Positions 51,467 through 60,605 are shown, numbered from the stretch's first letter. The stretch is 64,000 nucleotides of DNA from Brevibacillus centrosporus (GCF_003710815.1 NZ_RHHP01000031.1:1-64000), one strand, 5' to 3'. Notes: generated by a model not told the origin, from the sequence alone. Made by a program: numbers and translations.

Positions 51467-52303
51467 ATGAGCAAAGAACATACCCCATACGTAGAAGAAG
51501 TTCGAGTGATCATCGAACAGATCTACAAGAGAAGTACCCACTCCTATGTAGAACATTATGTAGACGTTCCTTCCATGGCGGAAAATCGTCTTGCCCTTTT
51601 GTACCTGTTTTTGATGGAACAAGGGATGACCAAGGAACGCTCGATGATTTTCTGCACAGCGACTGGGCTTGTCCAATTAGGCTTGGACATTCACGAGTAC
51701 GTGAAAAATGATTATGAACGGACACAAAGTGACGAGCGTAATCGGCAGTTAACTGTTTTAGCAGGAGATTTTTACAGTGCTCGCTATTATGCCCTACTGG
51801 CAGAAGCTAGTGAGATCGAGGCGATCCAAGTCTTGTCTGGAGCCGTGCAGCGTGTAAACGAGGCGAAGATGAAGCTGTACTTGGCAGGCAAGGACAGCAG
51901 ACTTCCATCAGCTGAAGAATATTGGGAGCTGCGAAATACGATCGACACGGGATTGTACGTTGCGGTAGTACAAGCGTATGCTGGGACGGATGAGAAGCGT
52001 CGTTTCTGGACGAATCTCATGAAAGAGACGGCAAAAGTAGAGAGCGTTATCGGAGAATGGGAACAGTTGAAATGGCAAGAACAAGTACCTTTTGGTTTTG
52101 CCCGTTTTTTGCTGCAAAAACCAGGAACGACGATCTCACAGGTCATGTCCGGTATTGAGCAAAAAGCACTTGAGATGATTGGTCTGTGCGAGCAAATGGT
52201 GCGAACGCTGCATCCTGTGGAAACCCGCAATATGCTTGCAACCATGACGGCCCGTTACTCCCACCGGATCAACCGCCTGAAACGGGTTATTGAGGAGATG
52301 TAG
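51467..52303 (+). CDS. hepS: Heptaprenyl diphosphate synthase component 1
   Basis: Small regulatory subunit (278 residues) of the heptaprenyl diphosphate synthase that makes the C35 side chain of menaquinone-7. It lacks DDxxD motifs, as expected; the catalytic subunit is HepT at 55465. Helical blocks such as AGDFYSARYYALLAEASEIEAI match the family. ATG 51467 has GGAGGAGG upstream. It is followed five bases later by menG, as in B. subtilis hepS-menG-hepT. Confidence 0.9.
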   Translation: MSKEHTPYVEEVRVIIEQIYKRSTHSYVEHYVDVPSMAENRLALLYLFLMEQGMTKERSMIFCTATGLVQLGLDIHEYVKNDYERTQSDERNRQLTVLAGDFYSARYYALLAEASEIEAIQVLSGAVQRVNEAKMKLYLAGKDSRLPSAEEYWELRNTIDTGLYVAVVQAYAGTDEKRRFWTNLMKETAKVESVIGEWEQLKWQEQVPFGFARFLLQKPGTTISQVMSGIEQKALEMIGLCEQMVRTLHPVETRNMLATMTARYSHRINRLKRVIEEM

Positions 52304-52308
52304 TCTAC

Positions 52309-53028
52309 GTGAACCAAGCCCAGATGAAAGAGAAGGCAGAATACGTTCATTCCGTTTTCGAAAGCATTGCGGATGAATACGACAAAATGAACAATGTCAT
52401 CAGCTTTGGAAGCCATGTGGCATGGCGGAACTACACGATGAAGCAGATGAACATCCAGCCCGGACAAAAAGCGATAGATGTTGCATGCGGAACGGCTGAC
52501 TGGACCATTACACTCGCGCAGGCAGTGGGGAAAGAAGGCAGTGTAGTCGGCCTCGACTTTAGCCAGAACATGCTCGATGTCGGTGCGTACAAGGTGGCCC
52601 AAAAAGGCGTAGGAAATAACGTACAGCTCGTCAACGGCGATGCGATGCAGCTTCCTTATGAAGATAATACGTTTGACTATGCGACAATCGGGTTTGCGCT
52701 CCGAAATGTACCGGATGTCCAGACCGTTTTAAATGAGATGGCACGTGTGGTGAAGCCGGGTGGTAAAGTCGTTTCACTAGAGGTGTCCAAGCCTCCGTTC
52801 ATACCTTATCGCAAGCTCTTTTACTTTTATTTCTACAATATTTTGCCACTGGTGGCGAAGTGGACAGTAAACAAGTACGAGCAATACGCGTGGCTGCCAA
52901 AGTCATTGACCAACTTTCCAGACAGCCGTGAGCTTGCCAAGATGTTTCAACAAGCTGGACTGGATCCAGTACAAGTCAAGCTTTTCATGGGTGGAGTAGC
53001 AGCCCTGCACATCGGTACCAAGCCATAG
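52309..53028 (+). CDS. menG: Demethylmenaquinone methyltransferase
   Basis: SAM-dependent methyltransferase of 239 residues performing the last step of menaquinone synthesis. It has VFESIADEYDKMNNVIS, the SAM motif VDCACGTAD-like AIDVACGTADW, and FALRNVPD, all signatures of the UbiE/MenG family. GTG 52309 is used, with GAGGAG 11 bases before. The step is common to both menaquinone pathways, so it does not itself tell which pathway is present. Confidence 0.94.
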   Translation: MNQAQMKEKAEYVHSVFESIADEYDKMNNVISFGSHVAWRNYTMKQMNIQPGQKAIDVACGTADWTITLAQAVGKEGSVVGLDFSQNMLDVGAYKVAQKGVGNNVQLVNGDAMQLPYEDNTFDYATIGFALRNVPDVQTVLNEMARVVKPGGKVVSLEVSKPPFIPYRKLFYFYFYNILPLVAKWTVNKYEQYAWLPKSLTNFPDSRELAKMFQQAGLDPVQVKLFMGGVAALHIGTKP

Positions 53029-53124
53029 CGGATTCTTTTGGCCGCCTACCTGCGGGAGCAACGTTTGAAGCGCTGACCGGGTAGGTTGCTTTCGGTATTT
53101 TTTCAGTGATGGGAAGTGTATTAC

Positions 53125-53994
53125 ATGAGTCTTCGTAAATTGAAAATTATTCTGGAAATGATTAAGTTTGAGCACTCGCTTTTTGCGCTGCCGTTCGCTT
53201 TTATGGGCGCGGTTTTGGGGAATATTGTTATAGAAAAAGCATGGCCGACCTGGATGGAAATCTTTTGGGTAACAGTTGCCATGGTAGGGGCTCGCAGTGC
53301 GGCGATGTCCTTAAACCGAGTTATTGACCGTCTCATTGATGCGAAAAATCCGCGGACAGCGAACCGAGCGATTCCCGCAGGCTTGATTTCCATTGTGGAA
53401 GTCACTCTGTTTATCGTCGTCTCCTTCGCAGTGCTTTTCATTGCCGCGTTCCAATTAAACGATTTGGCTGTGAAGCTGCTGCCACTCGCAGTATTCGTAT
53501 TGGTTTTGTATTCTTATACGAAACGCTTTACTTGGCTGTGCCATTTTGTGCTGGGGGTTGCCATTGGTTTTGGTCCGCTGGGTGGCTGGGTGGCTACGAC
53601 AGGACAGGTTGACGGGATTGGACTTCTCTTGTTCGCATCTGTGCTCTTTTGGACAGCTGGATTTGACATTATTTATGCTTGCCAGGACAGTGAATTCGAC
53701 CGAAAAGAAGGGCTGTTCTCGATGCCGAGCCGTTTTGGTGTGGCGAATGCCTTGATGGTCGCGCGTATTTGTCACGTGATTACCTTTGTGGGGCTCATGT
53801 CCTTGTATGTGGTAGCTGACCTGTCGATCTGGTTCTTGATCGGCGTCTTGATCTCCGGCGCGATTTTGATCTATGAGCACAGCCTGGTCAAGCCTACGGA
53901 TTTGTCCAAGCTGGACGTAGCCTTCTTCAATATGAACGGGATTTTGAGTGTGGTCATGTTTGCCTTTACAATGATTGATCTGGTGATTTCATGA
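53125..53994 (+). CDS. UbiA-family polyprenyltransferase (probable menaquinone pathway)
   Basis: Membrane prenyltransferase of 289 residues with eight or nine helices. Both aspartate motifs are seen: NRVIDRLID (NxxxDxxxD) and the second QDSEFD. It likely adds the heptaprenyl chain to an aromatic acid. Position between hepS-menG and ubiX-mqnA suggests the naphthoate prenylation step of the futalosine pathway (MqnP) rather than ubiquinone or MenA. ATG 53125 has GGGAAG eight bases upstream. It overlaps ubiX by four bases (ATGA). Confidence 0.88.
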   Translation: MSLRKLKIILEMIKFEHSLFALPFAFMGAVLGNIVIEKAWPTWMEIFWVTVAMVGARSAAMSLNRVIDRLIDAKNPRTANRAIPAGLISIVEVTLFIVVSFAVLFIAAFQLNDLAVKLLPLAVFVLVLYSYTKRFTWLCHFVLGVAIGFGPLGGWVATTGQVDGIGLLLFASVLFWTAGFDIIYACQDSEFDRKEGLFSMPSRFGVANALMVARICHVITFVGLMSLYVVADLSIWFLIGVLISGAILIYEHSLVKPTDLSKLDVAFFNMNGILSVVMFAFTMIDLVIS

Positions 53995-54587
53995 GTGAAC
54001 AGAAATGGGCTGTCGGGATAACAGGAGCGAGTGGTGCTATTTATGGCGTTCGACTGGTGCAGGAACTGCTGTCAGCTGGACATACCGTGCATCTCATCAT
54101 CACGGAAGCTGGCTGGCAAGTCTTTCATGACGAGCTCGATTGGGTGACGGATGACCGTGAAGGCCTGCTGCGGGTTAAGCTGCAGCAGGATTTTCCCGGG
54201 CAGCTCCATTACTGGGGCCTTCGTGATTTTAATTGCCCGGCTGCCAGTGGTTCTTACAAATGTGACGGGATGATCGTCGTTCCTTGCTCAATGGGTACCG
54301 TTTCAGGAATTGCACATGGGGCATCTGGAAACCTGCTGGAGAGAGTAGCAGATGTGATGATCAAAGAAGGGCGCAGGCTGGTTCTCGTGCCGCGTGAAAC
54401 ACCGCTGAATGCCATTCATTTGGAAAACATGCTACAATTAAGCAGGCTGGGTGTAAAAATCCTGCCAGCGATGCCTGGCTACTATCAGAAGCCGCAAACT
54501 ATGGATGATCTCATCAACTTCGTCGTAGGAAAAGCTTTGGATGCACTGGATGTACCACACTCGCTGTTTCGGCGTTGGGGGGAATAG
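53991..54587 (+). CDS. ubiX: Flavin prenyltransferase UbiX
   Basis: A 198-residue enzyme that prenylates FMN to produce the prenyl-FMN cofactor of UbiD decarboxylases. GITGASGAIYGVRL binds the flavin; CSMGTVSGIAHG and LVPRETPLNAIHLENM are typical. In the futalosine pathway a UbiD-type decarboxylase is thought to use the cofactor after prenylation; the UbiD gene itself is not in this window. ATGA overlap with the preceding UbiA gene shows coupling. Confidence 0.92.
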   Translation: MSEQKWAVGITGASGAIYGVRLVQELLSAGHTVHLIITEAGWQVFHDELDWVTDDREGLLRVKLQQDFPGQLHYWGLRDFNCPAASGSYKCDGMIVVPCSMGTVSGIAHGASGNLLERVADVMIKEGRRLVLVPRETPLNAIHLENMLQLSRLGVKILPAMPGYYQKPQTMDDLINFVVGKALDALDVPHSLFRRWGE

Positions 54588-54591
54588 AAGC

Positions 54592-55455
54592 ATGCAAAAG
54601 TCCTTGCGAATTGGACAGATCTTGTATACAAATGTACTCCCGGTCTATTTTTACTTTCAGCAGGAGCGTTTTGAGGATCAGATCGAATTTATCCGGCAAG
54701 TACCCGCTACACTAAATCAGGCGATGGCACGCGGAGAAATCGATTTGGGTCCAATCTCTTCCTTTAGCTACGCAGAGCATGCCTCCCGCTATGTGGCACT
54801 AGCAGATTTGTCTGTCAGTGCCAATGGGAGAGTAGGCTCCCTTTTCTTATTTAGCAAAAAGCCGATTGAACAGCTGAATGGTGCAAAGATTGCATTGACG
54901 AACACGTCAGCGACGACAGTCAATTTGTTGAAGATCATTCTGTCTAAGTTTTACGATTATGAGATTTCTTACGTTACACAGGAGCCGATACTTGCTGACA
55001 TGCTGCGCGAAGCAGATGCTGCTTTGTTGATCGGTGACGACGCGATTCAGGCAGTGAGACGCGGCGGCGACCTCCACGTGTATGATCTGGGAGAGCTGTG
55101 GCATCAGTTCACCGGATACTCAATGACCTTTGCGATCTGGGCTGTGCGAAAAGAGGTCCTGGCCGAGCAAAGTGAACTGCTTGCTGAAGTGCATGACTCT
55201 TTTCTTGCGAGCAAGAGAAAGACAAGGGAAAATCCAGCCCCGCTCATTGACTATGTCCACACCCACTTTGGTGGCGACAAGCAAGAATGGGCTCAATATT
55301 TTCAAGGTTTACAGCACGATTTCGGCGACGTACAGCGGATTGGACTTTTGTATTACTACCGATGCGCAGCGGAGCTGGGACTTCTACCGGCACCGGCAAC
55401 CGTCGACCTTTGGCAGGCTGGTGGACGGCAGACCAATACTACGTTGACGAGATAG
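54592..55455 (+). CDS. mqnA: Chorismate dehydratase MqnA
   Basis: A 287-residue periplasmic-binding-protein-like enzyme that dehydrates chorismate to 3-enolpyruvylbenzoate, the first step of the futalosine menaquinone pathway. The N-terminal IGQILYTNVLPVYF and the GEIDLGPISSFSYA region are typical of MqnA, and no signal peptide is present. ATG 54592 has GGGGGGAA upstream. It lies between ubiX and hepT. Chorismate is supplied by aroC, downstream at 58 kb. Confidence 0.9.
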   Translation: MQKSLRIGQILYTNVLPVYFYFQQERFEDQIEFIRQVPATLNQAMARGEIDLGPISSFSYAEHASRYVALADLSVSANGRVGSLFLFSKKPIEQLNGAKIALTNTSATTVNLLKIILSKFYDYEISYVTQEPILADMLREADAALLIGDDAIQAVRRGGDLHVYDLGELWHQFTGYSMTFAIWAVRKEVLAEQSELLAEVHDSFLASKRKTRENPAPLIDYVHTHFGGDKQEWAQYFQGLQHDFGDVQRIGLLYYYRCAAELGLLPAPATVDLWQAGGRQTNTTLTR

Positions 55456-55464
55456 GTGGAACGG

Positions 55465-56430
55465 ATGAACCTGGTCGATATTTATTTTAAAATGAAAAAG
55501 GACGTCCAGTATATTGAAGACGAGCTGGAAAAATCGATTGATACAGATATGCGAGAGCTGAATCAATCTGCTACTCATCTTCTCAAGGCAGGAGGAAAGC
55601 GGATTCGTCCGGTTTTTGTCCTGCTCGGAGGAAAATGGGGAAACTACGATGTCAAACGTTTGAAGCATGTGGCTGTTCCTTTGGAGCTGATTCACATGGC
55701 TTCTCTGGTTCACGATGATGTCATTGACGATGCCGACAAGCGTCGCGGAAAAGATACAGTTCGGATGAAATGGGACAATAAAGTGGCTATGTACGCTGGC
55801 GACTATATTTTTGCCCGTGCCTTGGCAATCGCGGCTGAGCTTCCCATCCCACAGCTGCATCAAATATTGTCTAATGCAATGGTGGAGCTGTGCAAAGGGG
55901 AAATTGAGCAAGTCAAGGATCTCAAGAACTGGGATCAAAATTTTCGCACGTACTTGCGTCGGATCAAACGGAAGACAGCATTGTTGATCGCAATCAGCTG
56001 CCAACTCGGGGCTGTGGCAAGCGGTGCAAGTGAGGAATTGATCCGGAAAATGTACTGGTACGGCTACAATGTCGGTATGGCCTTTCAGATTACGGATGAT
56101 ATTCTTGATTTTACAGGAACAGAAAAGCAGCTTGGGAAACCTGCAGGTAGTGATCTTGTGAACGGCAACATTACGTTGCCTGCCCTCTATACCGCTCACT
56201 TCGGTCGCACGCGGGATCGCTTTCAAACGTGGATGAAAGAAGAGACGTTTTGGGATCATGTCGATGAAGCGATTCATCTGATCCGTTCAGACGAAGGCAT
56301 TGCTTTTTCGCAGCAGCTTGCAGAGCGGTACATTGCGCGAGCGCATGCCATTTTAAGGGATTTACCTAACAACCAAGCCAAGACTTCTTTGTCCGGCATC
56401 GCCGATTTTATTATTGAACGCAAATTTTAA
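55465..56430 (+). CDS. hepT: Heptaprenyl diphosphate synthase component 2
   Basis: Catalytic long-chain prenyl diphosphate synthase of 321 residues. It has both aspartate-rich motifs, HDDVIDDAD and DDILDFTG, the AGGKRIRPVFVLL start block and a KTA motif (KRKTALLI). With HepS it makes heptaprenyl diphosphate for menaquinone-7. ATG 55465 has AGGTGG five bases upstream; GTG 55456 overlaps that site. It ends the quinone cluster. Confidence 0.95.
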   Translation: MNLVDIYFKMKKDVQYIEDELEKSIDTDMRELNQSATHLLKAGGKRIRPVFVLLGGKWGNYDVKRLKHVAVPLELIHMASLVHDDVIDDADKRRGKDTVRMKWDNKVAMYAGDYIFARALAIAAELPIPQLHQILSNAMVELCKGEIEQVKDLKNWDQNFRTYLRRIKRKTALLIAISCQLGAVASGASEELIRKMYWYGYNVGMAFQITDDILDFTGTEKQLGKPAGSDLVNGNITLPALYTAHFGRTRDRFQTWMKEETFWDHVDEAIHLIRSDEGIAFSQQLAERYIARAHAILRDLPNNQAKTSLSGIADFIIERKF

Positions 56431-56451
56431 TGAATTTTAACCGAGTGGCTG

Positions 56452-56480
56452 TTGCTTGGCCCCTATTCTTTTGATAAAAT
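56452..56480 (+). promoter_or_regulatory. Promoter of ndk
   Basis: TTGCTT (56452-56457), 17 bases, TAAAAT (56475-56480), 54 bases before the ndk start. Confidence 0.5.
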
Positions 56481-56533
56481 TTTCGTTGGTGTAACGTGCA
56501 CCAATACATAGCTCTAATGGAGGCATACTTACA

Positions 56534-56977
56534 ATGGAAAAAACGTTCCTTATGGTAAAACCTGATGGCGTACAACGTAACCTGATCGGGGAAATCGTTT
56601 CCCGTTTTGAGAAAAAAGGATACCAACTGGTTGGCGCGAAGCTGATGGTTGTTAGCCGCGAACTGGCTGAAGAACATTATGCAGAGCACAAAGAGCGTCC
56701 TTTCTTCGGCGAACTGGTAGACTTCATCACTTCCGGTCCTGTATTCGCTATGGTATGGCAAGGTAACAACGTAATCACAACTGCTCGTGCAATGATGGGC
56801 AAAACCAACCCAGTAGATGCTGCTTCCGGTACAATCCGTGGCGACTTCGCTACTTCCGTTGGTATGAACATCATCCACGGTTCTGACTCCCCACAGAGCG
56901 CTGAGCGTGAAATCGGTCTGTGGTTCTCCGCTGACGAAGTTCTTTCCTTCGAAAAAACAATCCAACGCTGGATCTAA
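56534..56977 (+). CDS. ndk: Nucleoside diphosphate kinase
   Basis: Transfers the gamma phosphate from ATP to NDPs. It has 147 residues. The phospho-acceptor histidine is in NIIHGSDS, with KPDGVQRNLIGEI at the start and ATNPVDAASGTIRGDF-like KTNPVDAASGTIRGD in the middle. ATG 56534 follows GGAGG. It has its own promoter and terminator. Position between hepT and cheR matches B. subtilis. Confidence 0.97.
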   Translation: MEKTFLMVKPDGVQRNLIGEIVSRFEKKGYQLVGAKLMVVSRELAEEHYAEHKERPFFGELVDFITSGPVFAMVWQGNNVITTARAMMGKTNPVDAASGTIRGDFATSVGMNIIHGSDSPQSAEREIGLWFSADEVLSFEKTIQRWI

Positions 56978-56990
56978 GAATGAAATGCAG

Positions 56991-57018
56991 AAAAACCCCG
57001 GGCTCGGGGTTTTTTTTC
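56991..57018 (+). terminator. Terminator after ndk
   Basis: AAAACCCCG and CGGGGTTTT pair around GGCT with A and T tails. Confidence 0.85.
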
Positions 57019-57025
57019 GTTATTT

Positions 57026-57054
57026 TGACAAATATCCCCACGAATTTGATAGGG
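57026..57054 (+). promoter_or_regulatory. Candidate promoter of cheR
   Basis: A perfect TTGACA (57026-57031) with GATAGG after 17 bases. The -10 is poor, so confidence is modest. Confidence 0.4.
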
Positions 57055-57111
57055 TTTTCTCGAATTTTGGCGAATGTATAGAAGGTAAGCTGTCAAAGGG
57101 GGAGCGTTCCC

Positions 57112-57885
57112 ATGGAAGATAAGGACTTTCTTCAATTTATTGCAAACATCAAAAAAATGACCGGAATTGACCTTGCCCTCTACAAAGAAGCACAGATGAA
57201 GCGCAGGTTGACATCTCTACGGGTAAAACGAGGATATGATACGTTTACGCATTATTTTGATGCGATATCCAAAGACAAGACGTTGTTCTATGAGTTTTTG
57301 GATCGCATGACAATTAACGTATCCGAATTTTTCCGCAATCCTGGAAGATGGGAAGTGCTAGAAAACAAGATCCTTCCGCGCTTGACCAAGCAATCGCCCC
57401 GGATAAAGTGCTGGAGCGCTGCCTGTTCGACGGGGGAAGAGCCGTATACGCTGTCGCTCATTCTGCTGCGAAAAAAACTAGCGGCCACTGTGCTTGCATC
57501 CGATATCGATGAAGGTGCATTAGCAAAGGCAAAGCAAGGTGTCTATACGGACCGTTCCTTGCAGGATTGCCCGAAGGATTTGATCACGAAGTATTTTACG
57601 AAAGACGCGCTGAGCTATCGGGTTACGGATGAGGTGAAGAATCTCGTAACCTTTAAAAAGCATAATTTGCTTGCGGATACGTTTGATACACAGTTTGACC
57701 TGATCATTTGCCGGAATGTCATGATTTATTTTACGGAAGAAGCGAAACACGAGCTGTATCAAAAATTCAGCCGTGCCTTGAAGCCGGGCGGAGTACTGTT
57801 CGTAGGCAGCACGGAGCAAATTTTCCAACCACAACAATACCAGCTGGAGACAGAAGATACATTCTTTTATCGCAAAATGGGATGA
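57112..57885 (+). CDS. cheR: Chemotaxis protein methyltransferase CheR
   Basis: SAM-dependent enzyme of 257 residues that methylates glutamates on chemoreceptors. The SAM site is WSAACSTGEEPYTL, followed by ASDIDEGALAKAKQG and FDLIICRNVMIYF; the N-terminal helical domain contains the substrate-binding RRLTSLRVKRGYD. ATG 57112 follows GGGGGAG. As in B. subtilis it is separated from the other che genes and lies in front of the aro genes. Confidence 0.95.
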   Translation: MEDKDFLQFIANIKKMTGIDLALYKEAQMKRRLTSLRVKRGYDTFTHYFDAISKDKTLFYEFLDRMTINVSEFFRNPGRWEVLENKILPRLTKQSPRIKCWSAACSTGEEPYTLSLILLRKKLAATVLASDIDEGALAKAKQGVYTDRSLQDCPKDLITKYFTKDALSYRVTDEVKNLVTFKKHNLLADTFDTQFDLIICRNVMIYFTEEAKHELYQKFSRALKPGGVLFVGSTEQIFQPQQYQLETEDTFFYRKMG

Positions 57886-57966
57886 TTTGAGTGCCGCTGC
57901 TTGTATATCTCTGCCCTTTTTTCCCAAGACTAGAATTATCGACATGTATATTCTGGGGGGCAGCAG

Positions 57967-58134
57967 ATGGATAAATACAAAGTCATTGAGGCATATCGCC
58001 GGGGTCTGATCACTTTGCAAGAGTGCGGACAAATACTCGGTGCGGAAAAGCAACAGCTTGACGATTTATTGCGAGCGGATCACTCCCGTCATTCTTTGGG
58101 GTCCAATCCTTTTTTGATGGTAGATCATTTCTGA
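57967..58134 (+). CDS. Small protein of unknown function between cheR and aroC
   Basis: A possible 55-residue soluble protein. ATG 57967 has GGGGGG at good distance. The middle (VIEAYRRGLITLQECGQILG) looks like a helix-turn-helix type pair of helices, followed by a short His- and Phe-containing tail. A terminator follows. I do not recognise the family; it could regulate something or be a small partner protein. Confidence 0.6.
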   Translation: MDKYKVIEAYRRGLITLQECGQILGAEKQQLDDLLRADHSRHSLGSNPFLMVDHF

Positions 58135-58154
58135 ACATCGCCAAGACGTCCAGC

Positions 58155-58186
58155 AGCGCTTCTCCTAAAGGGAGAGGCGTTTTTCC
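58155..58186 (+). terminator. Terminator before the aro promoter
   Basis: CGCTTCTCC and GGGAGAGGCG pair with one mismatch, followed by TTTTTCC. It separates the cheR region from aroC. Confidence 0.7.
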
Positions 58187-58220
58187 TGTAAAAGGGGAGA
58201 ATCTGTAATCGTTTATGACT

Positions 58221-58250
58221 TTGGTATTTCCACCGAGTACTAGGTATGAT
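58221..58250 (+). promoter_or_regulatory. Promoter of the aroC operon
   Basis: TTGGTA (58221-58226), 18 bases, TATGAT (58245-58250). A 90-base leader follows before aroC. Confidence 0.5.
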
Positions 58251-58339
58251 ATTATAGCGCTTAAAAGTGATAAAGGACAGCATCCCGTTTGCTTAGGGAA
58301 AAAGGGATCGGGCTGCCTGGAGGATGGAGGAAGCTAGTA

Positions 58340-59503
58340 ATGCGTTACTTGACAGCAGGAGAGTCTCATGGGCCGCAGTTGACTGCGATTATTGAGGGTG
58401 TGCCAAGCAATCTGCCGATTTCCATTGAGGCGATCAATGAGCAGTTGGCTCGTCGTCAAAAAGGACATGGCCGTGGCAGAAGAATGCAAATTGAAAAGGA
58501 CCAGGTGAAAATTCTTTCCGGTGTTCGTCATGGCTATACAACAGGAGCTCCGATTACGCTGGTCGTGGAAAATAAGGATTGGACACATTGGCAAGGAATC
58601 ATGAGTGCAGAACCGGTGGAAGAGGGAGCAGAGGAAAAACGTCGTGTATCCCGTCCACGTCCGGGCCATGCGGATTTAAATGGCGCGATCAAATATCATC
58701 AGCGGGATATGCGCAATATTCTGGAACGTTCCAGCGCTCGTGAAACGACGATTCGCGTAGCAGTAGGAGCTGTCGCTCGCGAGCTGCTCGCAGCGTTTGG
58801 AATCCGCGTAGGCGGACAAGTCCTGCAAATTAATGACATCATTGCAAAACGGGAGTATGTGAGTCTCGACGAATTGATTGCTCGAACAGAGGAATCGCCG
58901 GTTCGTTGCCTTGATAAGGAAGCTGAAGTGAAAATGATGGCTGCGATCGATAAAGCCAAAGAGGATGGCGATTCTCTCGGTGGGATCGTTGAGGTAATCG
59001 TAGAAGGCGTGCCAATTGGTCTGGGAACACATGTACAATGGGATCGCAAGCTGGACGGACGTCTGGCACAAGCCATCATGAGCATTCAAGCTTTTAAAGG
59101 GGTAGAAATCGGTATTGGATTTGAAGCGGCTGGTCTTCCAGGATCGCAGGTCCATGATGAAATCGAATGGAATGAAGAGACGGGCTACAGCCGAAAATCC
59201 AATCGCGCAGGCGGCTTGGAAGGCGGTATGACAACGGGTATGCCGGTAGTGGTTCGCGGTGTGATGAAGCCGATTCCTACGCTTTACAAGCCGCTCATGA
59301 GCGTTGACATCGATTCCCGAGAAGCGTTTTCCGCGAGCATTGAGCGTTCGGACAGCTGTGCGGTTCCAGCAGCGAGTGTCGTAGCCGAAGCAGTTGTGGC
59401 ATGGGAAATTGCAAATGCGATGTGTGATAAATTCCCATCCGACTCGATGGACGACATGGTGGAAAACGTTCGTCAATACCGGGCATACACGGAGAAATTC
59501 TAA
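58340..59503 (+). CDS. aroC: Chorismate synthase
   Basis: Last enzyme of the shikimate pathway, turning EPSP into chorismate with reduced FMN. It has 387 residues (B. subtilis AroF is 390). Signatures are GESHGPQLTAIIEGVP, RRQKGHGRGRRM, RPGHADLNGAIKY and RSSARETTIRVAVGA, DSCAVPAASVVAEAV. ATG 58340 has GGATGGAGG upstream; an in-frame start at 58289 has no such site. Its stop overlaps the aroB start by one base. Confidence 0.97.
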   Translation: MRYLTAGESHGPQLTAIIEGVPSNLPISIEAINEQLARRQKGHGRGRRMQIEKDQVKILSGVRHGYTTGAPITLVVENKDWTHWQGIMSAEPVEEGAEEKRRVSRPRPGHADLNGAIKYHQRDMRNILERSSARETTIRVAVGAVARELLAAFGIRVGGQVLQINDIIAKREYVSLDELIARTEESPVRCLDKEAEVKMMAAIDKAKEDGDSLGGIVEVIVEGVPIGLGTHVQWDRKLDGRLAQAIMSIQAFKGVEIGIGFEAAGLPGSQVHDEIEWNEETGYSRKSNRAGGLEGGMTTGMPVVVRGVMKPIPTLYKPLMSVDIDSREAFSASIERSDSCAVPAASVVAEAVVAWEIANAMCDKFPSDSMDDMVENVRQYRAYTEKF

Positions 59504-60603
59504 TGAAACACGAGACTCTGACTGTAGATTTGGGCGAGCGATCCTATCCGATTGTTATTGGAGAAGGTCTTTTGCAGCATGCACCGAAGCTGCTGCAGGA
59601 GGCTGGCATTTCTTCGAAGAGTCAGCTGCTGATTGTAACAGATGAACACGTGGCAAAGAATTATTTGGAGCCGCTGCGTGAAGTCTTGGCAACGGCAGGC
59701 TACCGTACGACTGCGAGTGTGATTGCTGCGGGTGAGCAATCCAAAAGCTTGAGCGTCTACGACCGAATTATGACAGAAGCCATTCAGGCAGGTCTCGATC
59801 GCAAGTCAGCTGTGCTGGCGCTGGGTGGTGGTGTTGTCGGTGATTTAGCAGGTTTTGTCGCAGCTACCTATATGCGCGGTATCGACTTTGTTCAGCTGCC
59901 TACTACGCTGCTGGCTCATGACAGCTCGGTAGGGGGCAAGGTTGCCATCAATCACCCCCTCGGGAAGAACCTGATCGGTGCCTTCCATCAGCCGCGCGTG
60001 GTCATCTACGATACATCTGCTCTGCATACGCTTCCGAAAAGGGAAGTAGCAGCTGGCTTTGCTGAGGTAGTCAAGCATGGGCTTATCTCGGATGAAGCCT
60101 TTGTCGATTGGCTGAAGGAGAATGCAGACCGTTTGTGGGAGCTCGATTCTGAATTGTTGGCAAAAGCGATTCAACGAGGCTGTGCGGTGAAAGCGGCGAT
60201 CGTGTCAGAGGATGAAAGAGAGCAAGGGAAGCGGGCCTTGCTTAATTTGGGCCATACATTTGGGCATGCGTTTGAGGCATTGAGCGCATATTCCGCGCTG
60301 AACCACGGAGAAGCCATCGCGATTGGGATGTGTATCGCAGCCAAAGTGGCAGAACGGGTAGGAATTGCGGAGAAGGGCGTATGTGAACAGACAGAGCGCG
60401 TGCTGAGCCTGTACCATCTCCCGACAAAATGGCCAGCAGGTCTCACGCCGGAAGCGGTGCTGGAAGCGATGAAGCGGGATAAAAAGACCGTTGGCGGCAA
60501 GCTCGCTCTTGTTTTGCCACGGGCAATCGGCCATGTAGAACTAATTAAAGACATCGACGAAGAAATCATCTTGACAGTGATGCGAGAAGAAGTGGAGGCG
60601 TAA
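59503..60603 (+). CDS. aroB: 3-dehydroquinate synthase
   Basis: NAD- and metal-dependent enzyme of 366 residues closing the ring of DAHP to 3-dehydroquinate. It has GGGVVGDLAGFVAATYMRG, QLPTTLLAHDSSVGGKVAINH, and the metal ligands in NLGHTFGHAFEA and LNHGEAIAIGM. ATG 59503 overlaps the aroC TAA by one base. It is a middle gene of the aroC-aroB-aroH operon. Confidence 0.97.
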   Translation: MKHETLTVDLGERSYPIVIGEGLLQHAPKLLQEAGISSKSQLLIVTDEHVAKNYLEPLREVLATAGYRTTASVIAAGEQSKSLSVYDRIMTEAIQAGLDRKSAVLALGGGVVGDLAGFVAATYMRGIDFVQLPTTLLAHDSSVGGKVAINHPLGKNLIGAFHQPRVVIYDTSALHTLPKREVAAGFAEVVKHGLISDEAFVDWLKENADRLWELDSELLAKAIQRGCAVKAAIVSEDEREQGKRALLNLGHTFGHAFEALSAYSALNHGEAIAIGMCIAAKVAERVGIAEKGVCEQTERVLSLYHLPTKWPAGLTPEAVLEAMKRDKKTVGGKLALVLPRAIGHVELIKDIDEEIILTVMREEVEA

Positions 60604-60605
60604 TC

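Noticed and set aside
53040..53100. Possible terminator or attenuator between menG and the UbiA gene
   Set aside because: CCTACC/GGTAGG and GCAAC/GTTGC can each pair, but the loops are long and the pairings compete. The T run follows at a distance. Not convincing enough to list.
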